Positions 1-5,739 of a DNA stretch of 5,742 nt are shown here, one piece after another. The notes beneath the pieces are model-generated. The model did not search any database. It had not been told where the DNA came from and saw only the letters and a list, made by a program, of their open reading frames with translations. Both the position numbers and the translations under genes were made by a program. The stretch comes from an uncultured Bacteroidales bacterium. Lineage in GTDB: Bacteria; Bacteroidota; Bacteroidia; Bacteroidales; Paludibacteraceae. Where the stretch lies: contig CAIWIS010000495.1 of the NCBI GenBank assembly GCA_903912795.1, positions 1-5,742 of the forward strand, read 5' to 3'. Numbering within the stretch: position 1 is the first letter of the stretch; every line of letters starts with the position of its first letter.

Positions 1-349
1 GTGACCAACCTTTTGGTACAAAAATAATTAGTCCCACTATAGCTGCACAAATTGCAGCTATCAAAACTGCTCCTGCCGAAATATCTTTTATTTTACCAGC
101 TATTTTATTTTGTTCGGGCGAAACAAGGTTTACTAAGTTTTCGATAGCAGAATTTAGCATTTCGAGGCTAATAACCAAGCCAAAACAAATAATACAAAGC
201 ATCCATTCGGAAATGCTTATATTAAAAATAAATCCACAGACAATTACTAATATGCTTATTATTAAATGGATATTCATATTTGCTTCGTTGCCAAAAACGG
301 CTTTTATACCCTTAAAGGCATAGCCAAAACTGCGAATTCGATTTTTCAT
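1..349 (-). CDS. dgkA: Diacylglycerol kinase / undecaprenol kinase family protein (DgkA), 3' end outside window
   Basis: Small integral membrane lipid kinase that uses ATP to phosphorylate diacylglycerol or undecaprenol in the cytoplasmic membrane, recycling lipids from phospholipid or cell-wall turnover. I translated 116 codons from the ATG at 349-347; an in-frame TAA lies three codons upstream, so this start is firm. Family catalytic residues are present at the same relative spacing as in E. coli DgkA: Glu22, the EMLNSAIE motif (Glu63, Asn66, Glu70), and Lys88-Asp89 in KIKDISAGAV. Three hydrophobic segments are visible at about residues 28-46, 49-62 and 94-112. The family is usually about 120 residues, so only a few C-terminal residues and the stop should be missing. 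Lipid preference (diacylglycerol or undecaprenol) cannot be told from this sequence. It lies downstream of efp on the same strand, but a terminator separates the two. Confidence 0.9.
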   Translation of the reverse strand, partial: MKNRIRSFGYAFKGIKAVFGNEANMNIHLIISILVIVCGFIFNISISEWMLCIICFGLVISLEMLNSAIENLVNLVSPEQNKIAGKIKDISAGAVLIAAICAAIVGLIIFVPKGWS

Positions 350-366
350 TTTGTGTTATTTTGCAA

Positions 367-374
367 CAAAAATA
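367..374 (-). promoter_or_regulatory. Candidate Bacteroidota -7 promoter box for dgkA
   Basis: On the minus strand this reads TATTTTTG, matching the Bacteroidota -7 consensus TAnnTTTG. Transcription would start near 360, leaving a leader of about 10 nt before the ATG at 349. The -33 side is weak: TTG triplets occur on the minus strand at 393-391 and 389-387, closer than the usual 19-20 nt spacer. The box lies in the T-tract of the efp terminator, so it may partly match by composition alone. Confidence 0.4.
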
Positions 375-412
375 AAAAAAATCCGACAAACAATACTGTG
401 TAAGTCGGATTT
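367..412 (-). terminator. Intrinsic (rho-independent) terminator downstream of efp
   Basis: A perfect 9-bp inverted repeat, AAATCCGAC at 379-387 and GTCGGATTT at 404-412, encloses a 16-nt loop. On the minus strand the hairpin runs into an uninterrupted run of eight T (381-374), then A and five more T. This is the classic terminator layout, 42 nt past the efp stop. On the plus strand the hairpin is followed only by a weak T-rich stretch, so termination is expected mainly in the efp direction. Confidence 0.85.
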
Positions 413-424
413 ATTTTAAAATGG

Positions 425-454
425 TAAATACTAAATGTCTAAATAGTAAATATC
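425..454. repeat. Imperfect 15-bp tandem direct repeat, two copies
   Basis: TAAATACTAAATGTC at 425-439 is followed directly by TAAATAGTAAATATC at 440-454, identical at 13 of 15 positions. It lies between the efp terminator and the efp stop codon, overlapping the stop by one base. No function is evident. Confidence 0.5.
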
Positions 455-1020
455 TAGGCTTTTACACGTCCTAAATACGAACCATCGCGTGTGTCAATTT
501 CAATTGTTTCGCCTTCGGTAATAAATAGTGGAACACGTACTGTAGCACCCGATTCTACTGTAGCTGGTTTCAGCGTGTTAGTTGCAGTATCGCCTTTCAT
601 ACCAGGTTCAGTATAGGTAATTTTCATTTGAACTTTTACTGGCATATCAGCATAAAGTACCGTGTCGGTCGATGCATCCGAAACAACCTCAAGTGTCATT
701 CCTTCGAGCAAAAAGTCAACACCATTTATAAGCGATTTTGCAATTGGATGTTGATCGTAAGTTTCTTGATTCATAAAAATGAAATCATCAGCTTCTTTAT
801 ATACAAATTGATAAGCGCGGCGTTCTACACGAACATCTTCCAATTTTTCGCCAATATTAAAACGGCGTTCAATTACACGTCCATCAACCACATCTTTTAG
901 CGTTGTACGCATAAACGTATTTCCTTTTCCTGGTTTTACGTGCAAAAATTCTATTACAAAATACAGTTTACCATCCATACGGATACATGTTCCGTTTTTG
1001 ATGTCTTGAGCATTCATCAT
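454..1020 (-). CDS. efp: Translation elongation factor P (EF-P)
   Basis: EF-P binds ribosomes stalled at consecutive prolines and promotes peptide bond formation from a site next to the P-site tRNA. The protein is 188 residues, the family's normal length. The N-terminal KOW-like domain (about 1-62) carries the loop KPGKGNTF, with Lys32 at the position that many bacteria modify. A lysine tip rather than arginine argues against rhamnosylation by an EarP-type system; the modifying enzyme, if any, is not in this window. The two OB-fold domains follow (about 66-128 and 130-188). The C-terminal one contains the EF-P signature KPATVESGATVRVPLFITEG and ends in DTRDGSYLGRVKA, both typical. The start has two adjacent ATG codons (1020-1018 and 1017-1015), so the protein may begin MMN or MN. 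The stop is TAG. It is divergent from miaB, has its own promoter and is followed by a strong terminator, so it is probably monocistronic. Confidence 0.97.
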   Translation of the reverse strand: MMNAQDIKNGTCIRMDGKLYFVIEFLHVKPGKGNTFMRTTLKDVVDGRVIERRFNIGEKLEDVRVERRAYQFVYKEADDFIFMNQETYDQHPIAKSLINGVDFLLEGMTLEVVSDASTDTVLYADMPVKVQMKITYTEPGMKGDTATNTLKPATVESGATVRVPLFITEGETIEIDTRDGSYLGRVKA

Positions 1021-1140
1021 GAAGTGAGTTTTTTATTTAATTATTTATTTTTAAAAATCAAAAAAAGAGATTGTGATATGAATTTTAAAATCCTGAAATA
1101 TAGTATTTTAAAATAATTATGTTTCTTTTCAAAGCGGCTG

Positions 1141-1171
1141 CAAAATTACAATTATTTTTTCGATTCACAAA
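1141..1171 (-). promoter_or_regulatory. efp promoter, Bacteroidota type (-33 TTTG, N19, -7 TAATTTTG)
   Basis: On the minus strand TTTG (1171-1168) is separated by exactly 19 bases from TAATTTTG (1148-1141), which matches the TTTG / TAnnTTTG layout of Bacteroidota housekeeping promoters at both boxes. Transcription would begin near 1135, giving an AT-rich efp leader of about 115 nt. This is the best promoter match in the window. Confidence 0.75.
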
Positions 1172-1200
1172 ATCAATATTATACTCCATGATTTTTGAAC

Positions 1201-1228
1201 TTCAAACTTCTAATTTCAAATTTCTAAC
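1201..1228. repeat. 14-bp tandem direct repeat upstream of miaB
   Basis: TTCAAACTTCTAAT (1201-1214) is followed by TTCAAATTTCTAAC (1215-1228), identical at 12 of 14 positions, with the start of a degenerate third unit (TTCTAC) after it. The second copy contains the presumed -33 element of the miaB promoter. It may be a simple sequence repeat with no function, or it may affect promoter strength. Confidence 0.5.
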
Positions 1229-1252
1229 TTCTACCTTTATTGCGTATCTTTG
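1221..1252 (+). promoter_or_regulatory. miaB promoter, Bacteroidota type (-7 TATCTTTG)
   Basis: TATCTTTG at 1245-1252 is an exact match to TAnnTTTG. TTTC at 1221-1224 lies 20 bases upstream as an imperfect -33 element. Transcription would start near 1257, giving a leader of about 24 nt before the miaB ATG. The leader is A/T-rich with no Shine-Dalgarno motif, normal for this phylum. Confidence 0.65.
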
Positions 1253-1280
1253 TGCCTTATTTTAAAAACAATAATTATTT

Positions 1281-2660
1281 ATGGAAAACAAAGATCAAAA
1301 AGTTGCTTCGACGGACTCTAAATCCGTTTTGAACGACAAAAAACTCTTTATTGAGACCTATGGCTGCCAAATGAATGTGGCCGATAGCGAAGTGGTGGCA
1401 TCAATTATGGAAATGGACGGTTTTGAATTAACCGATACAATTACCGATGCCAATGCAATTTTCGTAAACACCTGTTCGGTGCGCGATAATGCCGAACAAA
1501 AAGTAATTCAACGTCTAAAGTATTATCAATCGCTAAAACGAAAAAAGAAAGGCTTGATAGTTGGCGTTATTGGTTGTATGGCCGAACGCGTGAAAGAAGA
1601 ATTGATAACCGACCACGGCGTAAACATTGTGGTAGGCCCTGATGCTTATTTAGATATTCCAAACCTTATCAATACGGTTGAAAATGGTGAAAAAGCCATA
1701 AATGTAGAACTTTCGAAAACCGAAACCTATAAAGATGTAATGCCTACTCGAATTGGTGCATCCATTTCGGGTTTTGTATCCATTATGCGTGGATGCGATA
1801 AATTTTGCACCTACTGCATTGTTCCCTACACCCGAGGTAGAGAGCGTAGTCGTGATGTGGAAAGTATTTTAAACGAAATACGCGACCTGAAAGCCAAAAA
1901 CTATAAAGAAGTTACTTTGCTTGGACAAACTGTTAACTCCTACAATTTTGCACAAGAAGATGGTAAAGTGATAGAATTTCCTGAATTGCTGAGCATTATT
2001 GCCGAAATGGTACCAGATATGCGCATTCGGTTTACTTCACCGCACCCCAAAGATATGACCGACGAAACCATAGCTGTAATTGCCAAATATCCAAATATTT
2101 GCCGGTTTATACATTTGCCGGTACAGTCGGGTAGCAATAAAATCCTAAAACTCATGAACCGCAAATATACCCGCGAGTGGTACCTCGACCGTGTTGCAAC
2201 TATGCGCCGTATGATTCCGGATATTGCTATTGGCACGGATATTTTTTGTGGATTTTCGGACGAAACAGAAGAAGACCATCAAGAATCACTCAGCTTAATG
2301 CGTGAGGTAAAATTCGATATGGCTTTTATGTTTAAATACTCCGAACGACCGGGAACTGTAGCAGCTAAACGAATGGAAGATAATGTACCTGAGGAAATAA
2401 AACTCCGCCGATTAGACGAAATTATTAGCTTGCAAAACGAAATTGCCAACCAAAGCAATCAGAATGATATTGGGAAAACTTTTGAAGTAATGGTTGAGGG
2501 CTTTTCAAAACGCTCCAAGGAACAACTTTTTGGACGTACTTCGCAAAACAAAGTGGTGATATTTCCTCGTGAAGGTCGTAAGATTGGCGAATTTATTCAT
2601 GTGAAAATACTTTCAGCTTCGTCAGCAACGCTGATTGGTGAAGTGGTTGAAAATCATTAA
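1281..2660 (+). CDS. miaB: tRNA-2-methylthio-N6-dimethylallyladenosine synthase (MiaB)
   Basis: Radical-SAM methylthiotransferase that converts i6A37 to ms2i6A37 in tRNAs reading codons that begin with U, improving decoding and frame maintenance; it acts after MiaA in the cytoplasm. The protein is 459 residues, within the family range. The N-terminal methylthiotransferase domain carries three auxiliary-cluster cysteines: Cys29 in ETYGCQMN, Cys65 in NTCSVRDNAEQ and Cys99 in GCMAER. The radical-SAM core has CxxxCxxC at Cys172, Cys176 and Cys179 (RGCDKFCTYCIVPYTRGRERSR region). A C-terminal TRAM-like RNA-binding domain covers about residues 398-458. The RGRERSR context and the overall match favour MiaB over the paralogues RimO and MtaB. 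The ATG lies just downstream of a good promoter box and the domain is complete from there, so the start is well supported. It is divergent from efp. No clear terminator follows, so some read-through into the hydrogenase operon is possible. Confidence 0.96.
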   Translation: MENKDQKVASTDSKSVLNDKKLFIETYGCQMNVADSEVVASIMEMDGFELTDTITDANAIFVNTCSVRDNAEQKVIQRLKYYQSLKRKKKGLIVGVIGCMAERVKEELITDHGVNIVVGPDAYLDIPNLINTVENGEKAINVELSKTETYKDVMPTRIGASISGFVSIMRGCDKFCTYCIVPYTRGRERSRDVESILNEIRDLKAKNYKEVTLLGQTVNSYNFAQEDGKVIEFPELLSIIAEMVPDMRIRFTSPHPKDMTDETIAVIAKYPNICRFIHLPVQSGSNKILKLMNRKYTREWYLDRVATMRRMIPDIAIGTDIFCGFSDETEEDHQESLSLMREVKFDMAFMFKYSERPGTVAAKRMEDNVPEEIKLRRLDEIISLQNEIANQSNQNDIGKTFEVMVEGFSKRSKEQLFGRTSQNKVVIFPREGRKIGEFIHVKILSASSATLIGEVVENH

Positions 2661-2667
2661 AGAAATT

Positions 2668-2699
2668 TTTCCGTAATCAAAAATATTTTCGTATCTTTG
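2668..2699 (+). promoter_or_regulatory. Promoter of the hydrogenase operon (-7 TATCTTTG)
   Basis: TATCTTTG at 2692-2699 matches TAnnTTTG exactly. TTTC at 2668-2671 lies 20 bases upstream. Both the box sequence and the spacing are the same as in the miaB promoter. Transcription would start near 2703-2706, so hydB would have a leader of about 170 nt, much longer than that of miaB. Confidence 0.65.
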
Positions 2700-2700
2700 C

Positions 2701-2877
2701 AGTTGAAATTTGTAATTATTTATACGTCTATCAATCAGGTGTATAACTAAAATACAGCGCGCTGTTTTATGAATTTCACCCTGCGCTTTTGGTCAACCAA
2801 ATTGTTTTAAATAGCAGGTTTTTACTTCAACTAAGTAACACAACAAATTTCAAACTAATAAAACTAAAAAACAAATT
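2701..2877 (+). promoter_or_regulatory. Long structured 5' leader of hydB, unassigned
   Basis: This non-coding stretch of about 175 nt separates the promoter from the hydB ATG. It contains a perfect 12-bp palindrome, ACAGCGCGCTGT (2754-2765). A second GCGCT at 2783-2787 could pair with AGCGC at 2756-2760 instead. A long-range inverted repeat joins TTGAAATTTGT (2703-2713) to ACAAATTTCAA (2843-2853), and a competing 7-bp pairing joins 2701-2707 to 2826-2832. I do not recognise a known riboswitch class. The palindrome could equally be a protein-binding site in DNA. The last 25 bases before the ATG are A-rich and unstructured, as usual for a Bacteroidota start region. Confidence 0.4.
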
Positions 2878-4770
2878 ATGACAAAAGTAAAATCTTTGCC
2901 TGAACTTGTTTACATGCAAAAAGTGCTTGAGGCCGAAAAGGCCAAGTTCAAACAACATGTACATGTCTGCGGAGGAACGGGTTGCCATGCTGCACAAAGT
3001 ATTGCACTTGACGAAAAACTAAAGCGAATTATCAACGACAAAGGATTGAGTACCAATGTAGAAGTAACATCTACAGGTTGTTTTGGTTTTTGCGAAAAAG
3101 GACCTATCGTTAAAATTCTCCCCGACAATACCTTCTATACTGAGGTTACTCCAAACGATGCACGTGAAATTATTGACCAACACATTGTAGGTGGTGGAAA
3201 AGTAGAGCGCCTACTGTTTAAAGATCCTGTTACAAGCGAACGTGTAAGCGACTCGGAGCACATGGATTTTTACAAAAAACAAAAACGTATAGCATTGCGT
3301 AATTGTGGTGCAATTAACCCAGAGAATATAAACGAATATCTTATACACGATGGTTATCAGGCTTTAGGTAAGGTGCTTACTGAGCTTGATGCACAACGCA
3401 CCATTGATATCATCAAAAAATCGGGACTTCGCGGTCGTGGTGGTGGTGGTTTTCCAACCGGATTGAAGTGGGAAATTACCAGCAAAGTAGAAGCGGACCA
3501 AAAATATGTAGTTTGTAATGCCGACGAAGGTGATCCTGGTGCATTTATGGACCGTGCAATTCTCGAAGGTGACCCACATTCAGTTATCGAAGCCATGGCA
3601 ATTTGTGGTTTTGCTATTGGAGGTTCGAAAGGTTTGGTTTATATACGTGCCGAGTATCCATTAGCAATTCAGCGTTTACAAAAAGCCATCGCACAGGCTC
3701 GTGAGCTTGGGCTGTTAGGCGATAATATTTTAGGAAGTACATTTTGTTTCGATATTCAATTGCGTTTTGGTGCTGGTGCCTTTGTTTGTGGTGAGGAAAC
3801 AGCATTGATTCATTCGATGGAAGGAATGCGTGGTGAGCCAACTTTCAAACCACCATTTCCATCAGTTTCGGGCTATTTAGGCAAACCTACCAATGTAAAT
3901 AATGTAGAAACTTTTGCCAATATTCCTGTTATCATCAACGAAGGAGCTGAATATTTTGCAAGCATTGGAACCGAAAAATCAAAAGGTACAAAGGTTTTTG
4001 CGTTGGCAGGTAAAATTAACAATGTAGGACTTATCGAAGTACCAATGGGAATTACGCTCCGCGAAATTATTTTCGAAATTGGTGGTGGTATCAAGGATGG
4101 TAAAAAATTCAAAGCAGTTCAAACTGGTGGTCCTTCGGGCGGTTGCTTAACCGAAAAACACTTGGATACGCCTATTGATTATGACAACTTAACAGCTGTT
4201 GGCTCAATGATGGGCTCAGGCGGTATGATTGTGCTCGACGAAGACGATTGTATGGTATCTGTAGCTAAATTTTACCTCGATTTTATTGTCGAAGAATCGT
4301 GTGGAAAATGCGCTCCTTGTCGTGTAGGTAATAAAAGACTTTACGAAGTGCTCGATAAAATAACACAAGGAAAAGGCACTTGGGAAGATCTCGAACGACT
4401 TAAAAACCTTAGTTCGGTTATTAAGGATACCTCACTTTGTGGTTTAGGACAAACATCGCCAAACCCAGTACTTTCTACTCTCGAAAACTTTTGGGATGAA
4501 TATGTGGAACATATCGAAGAAAAGAAATGTCGTGCTGGACAATGTAAGGCATTGCTTTATTATGTAATTGACGAAGATCAATGCGTAGGTTGTACGGCTT
4601 GTAAACGCAGTTGTCCGGTAAATGCCATCACTGGCGACAAAAAACAAGTACATTATATACATCAGGATATTTGTATTAAATGTGGTGCATGCGAAGAGAA
4701 ATGTGCTTTCGATGCTATTAGTATTAAATTAGAACACACCCCTAAAAAAGTTGAAAATGGAGACAATTAA
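2878..4770 (+). CDS. hydB: NADH-binding flavoprotein subunit of [FeFe]-hydrogenase (NuoF/HndC/HydB-like)
   Basis: Cytoplasmic flavoprotein that takes electrons from or gives them to NAD(P)H through FMN and iron-sulfur clusters, here as partner of the hydrogenase subunit encoded next. Its 630 residues match HydB/HndC rather than the roughly 440 of complex I NuoF. Domains in order: a thioredoxin-like [2Fe-2S] domain (about 27-110; Cys31, Cys36, Cys68, Cys72); the NuoF core with glycine-rich nucleotide/FMN motifs GRGGGGFPTGLKW (186-198), CNADEGDPGAFMDR (213-226) and GAGAFVCGEETALI (298-311); an SLBB-like region (about 370-455); a [4Fe-4S] site ESCGKCAPC plus Cys521; a CRAGQC motif (551-556); and two C-terminal [4Fe-4S] ferredoxin motifs (Cys569/572/575/579 and Cys599/602/605/609). 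All expected ligands are present. It overlaps the next gene by 14 bp, indicating translational coupling. No NuoE/HydC-like gene lies upstream. Whether the complex bifurcates electrons to ferredoxin, and whether it uses NADH or NADPH, is inference. Confidence 0.93.
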   Translation: MTKVKSLPELVYMQKVLEAEKAKFKQHVHVCGGTGCHAAQSIALDEKLKRIINDKGLSTNVEVTSTGCFGFCEKGPIVKILPDNTFYTEVTPNDAREIIDQHIVGGGKVERLLFKDPVTSERVSDSEHMDFYKKQKRIALRNCGAINPENINEYLIHDGYQALGKVLTELDAQRTIDIIKKSGLRGRGGGGFPTGLKWEITSKVEADQKYVVCNADEGDPGAFMDRAILEGDPHSVIEAMAICGFAIGGSKGLVYIRAEYPLAIQRLQKAIAQARELGLLGDNILGSTFCFDIQLRFGAGAFVCGEETALIHSMEGMRGEPTFKPPFPSVSGYLGKPTNVNNVETFANIPVIINEGAEYFASIGTEKSKGTKVFALAGKINNVGLIEVPMGITLREIIFEIGGGIKDGKKFKAVQTGGPSGGCLTEKHLDTPIDYDNLTAVGSMMGSGGMIVLDEDDCMVSVAKFYLDFIVEESCGKCAPCRVGNKRLYEVLDKITQGKGTWEDLERLKNLSSVIKDTSLCGLGQTSPNPVLSTLENFWDEYVEHIEEKKCRAGQCKALLYYVIDEDQCVGCTACKRSCPVNAITGDKKQVHYIHQDICIKCGACEEKCAFDAISIKLEHTPKKVENGDN

Positions 4771-5698
4771 ATTAACCATCGATAATAAAACGGTAGAAGT
4801 AGAAAAAGGAACTACTATCCTAAAAGCTGCCCGCAAAATTGGTATTGAAATACCAACCCTTTGCCATTTTGAGATGTGTGACATGAACATCGAAAACAAA
4901 CCTGGTGGTTGTCGTATTTGTGTAGTTGAAGTGGATGGACGAAAAAATTTGGCACCTGCCTGCGCTACCGAAGCACAAAATGGTATGGTTATAAATTCTC
5001 ATAATATTCGTGTGTTGAATGCGCGTCGTACAGTGTTGAAACTAATTATATCGGATCACCCATTCGATTGTTTGGTGTGTGCAAAATCGGGAAATTGTGA
5101 ACTTCAAAGTTTGGCTACCAAATTTGGAATCCGCGATATTCCATATCAAGGCGAAAAATCAACCTATCGTAAAGATACATCACCTTCCATTATCCGCGAT
5201 GTGGACAAATGTATTATGTGTCGTCGTTGCGAAATGATGTGTAACGAGGTTCAAACAGTTGGAGCTCTTTCGGCAGTAAACCGTGGATTTAATTCGGTGG
5301 TAGCTCCTGCTTTCGAAATGGACTTAGAAAAATCGCCTTGCACCTATTGCGGACAATGCGTTTCGGTTTGTCCTACAGGTGCTTTGACCGAAGTTGACCA
5401 CTCTAACGATGTGTTACGTGCACTATCTGATAGAACAAAAACGGTAATTGTACAAACTGCTCCTGCCGTACGTGCTGCCTTGGGCGAAGAATTCGGTTTA
5501 GAGCCTGGAACCTCGGTAACTGGTAAAATGGCTGCTGCATTACGCCGTTTAGGATTCAAATATGTTTTTGATACCGATTTTGCTGCCGACCTTACCATTA
5601 TGGAAGAAGGAACCGAGTTGCTCGACCGTTTAGGACGCTACTTGAAAGGCGAAGAAAATGTGAAATTACCTATGATATTAAAAGTACAAATAAGATAA
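4757..5698 (+). CDS. hydA: [FeFe]-hydrogenase catalytic subunit (HydA/HndD-like), truncated before the H-cluster cysteines
   Basis: N-terminal part of the hydrogenase subunit that passes electrons from HydB to the H-cluster. From ATG 4757 there are 313 residues; a TTG six bases upstream (4751) is a weaker alternative start. Modules in order: plant-type [2Fe-2S] domain (Cys36, Cys52, Cys55, Cys69); His-Cys [4Fe-4S] site (His101, Cys105, Cys108, Cys114); two [4Fe-4S] motifs (Cys152/155/158/162 and Cys195/198/201/205); then the start of the H-cluster domain (about 228 onward: APAVRAALGEEFGL, GKMAAALRRLGF, FAADLTIMEEGTELLDRL). These are hallmarks of HydA/HndD and not of complex I NuoG. Conservation ends at residue 306 (VKLPM). 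The family continues there with TSCCPxW, but this protein reads ILKVQIR and stops. All four H-cluster cysteine ligands are missing; relatives run to roughly 580 residues. As encoded it could at most be an electron-transfer fragment, so it is probably a disrupted gene. Subunit assignment is firm; the cause of truncation is unknown. Confidence 0.88.
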   Translation: METIKLTIDNKTVEVEKGTTILKAARKIGIEIPTLCHFEMCDMNIENKPGGCRICVVEVDGRKNLAPACATEAQNGMVINSHNIRVLNARRTVLKLIISDHPFDCLVCAKSGNCELQSLATKFGIRDIPYQGEKSTYRKDTSPSIIRDVDKCIMCRRCEMMCNEVQTVGALSAVNRGFNSVVAPAFEMDLEKSPCTYCGQCVSVCPTGALTEVDHSNDVLRALSDRTKTVIVQTAPAVRAALGEEFGLEPGTSVTGKMAAALRRLGFKYVFDTDFAADLTIMEEGTELLDRLGRYLKGEENVKLPMILKVQIR

Positions 5699-5739
5699 TT
5701 AATAGGGAGATTTATCAAAATAAGAAATTGAATAGAGAG
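5689..5739. repeat. Two direct copies of a 21-bp unit with a 30-bp period after the hydA break
   Basis: Positions 5689-5709 and 5719-5739 both begin AATAAGA and continue AATAG(G/A)GAG at the end, agreeing at 17 of 21 positions without gaps. The period is exactly 30 bp. The first copy spans the hydA stop codon. The surrounding bases 5672-5742 are only about one-fifth G+C by my count, with just three C on the plus strand, unlike the hydA coding sequence. The array may continue beyond the window. Confidence 0.5.

Noticed and set aside
628..900. Plus-strand open frame of 90 codons antisense to efp
   Set aside because: It lies wholly inside the well-supported efp gene, resembles no family I know, and has the composition of an antisense shadow.
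1940..2236. Minus-strand frame of 98 codons opposite miaB
   Set aside because: It is antisense to the conserved radical-SAM region of miaB and has no family resemblance.
2701..2877. Known riboswitch or tRNA in the hydB leader
   Set aside because: No cloverleaf and no recognisable conserved core of a common riboswitch class could be found by eye.
2910..4662. Several minus-strand open frames of 70-80 codons opposite hydB
   Set aside because: They overlap a gene with complete conserved motifs and show no recognisable domains or promoter of their own.
4751..4756. TTG at 4751 as the hydA start
   Set aside because: The ATG at 4757 gives the usual HydA N-terminus (METIKLTI) and is a stronger start codon; only two residues differ.
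4757..5698. Complex I subunit NuoG
   Set aside because: After the ferredoxin-type clusters the sequence enters the H-cluster domain (APAVRAALGEEFG, DLTIMEEGTELL), not the molybdopterin-like domain of NuoG.
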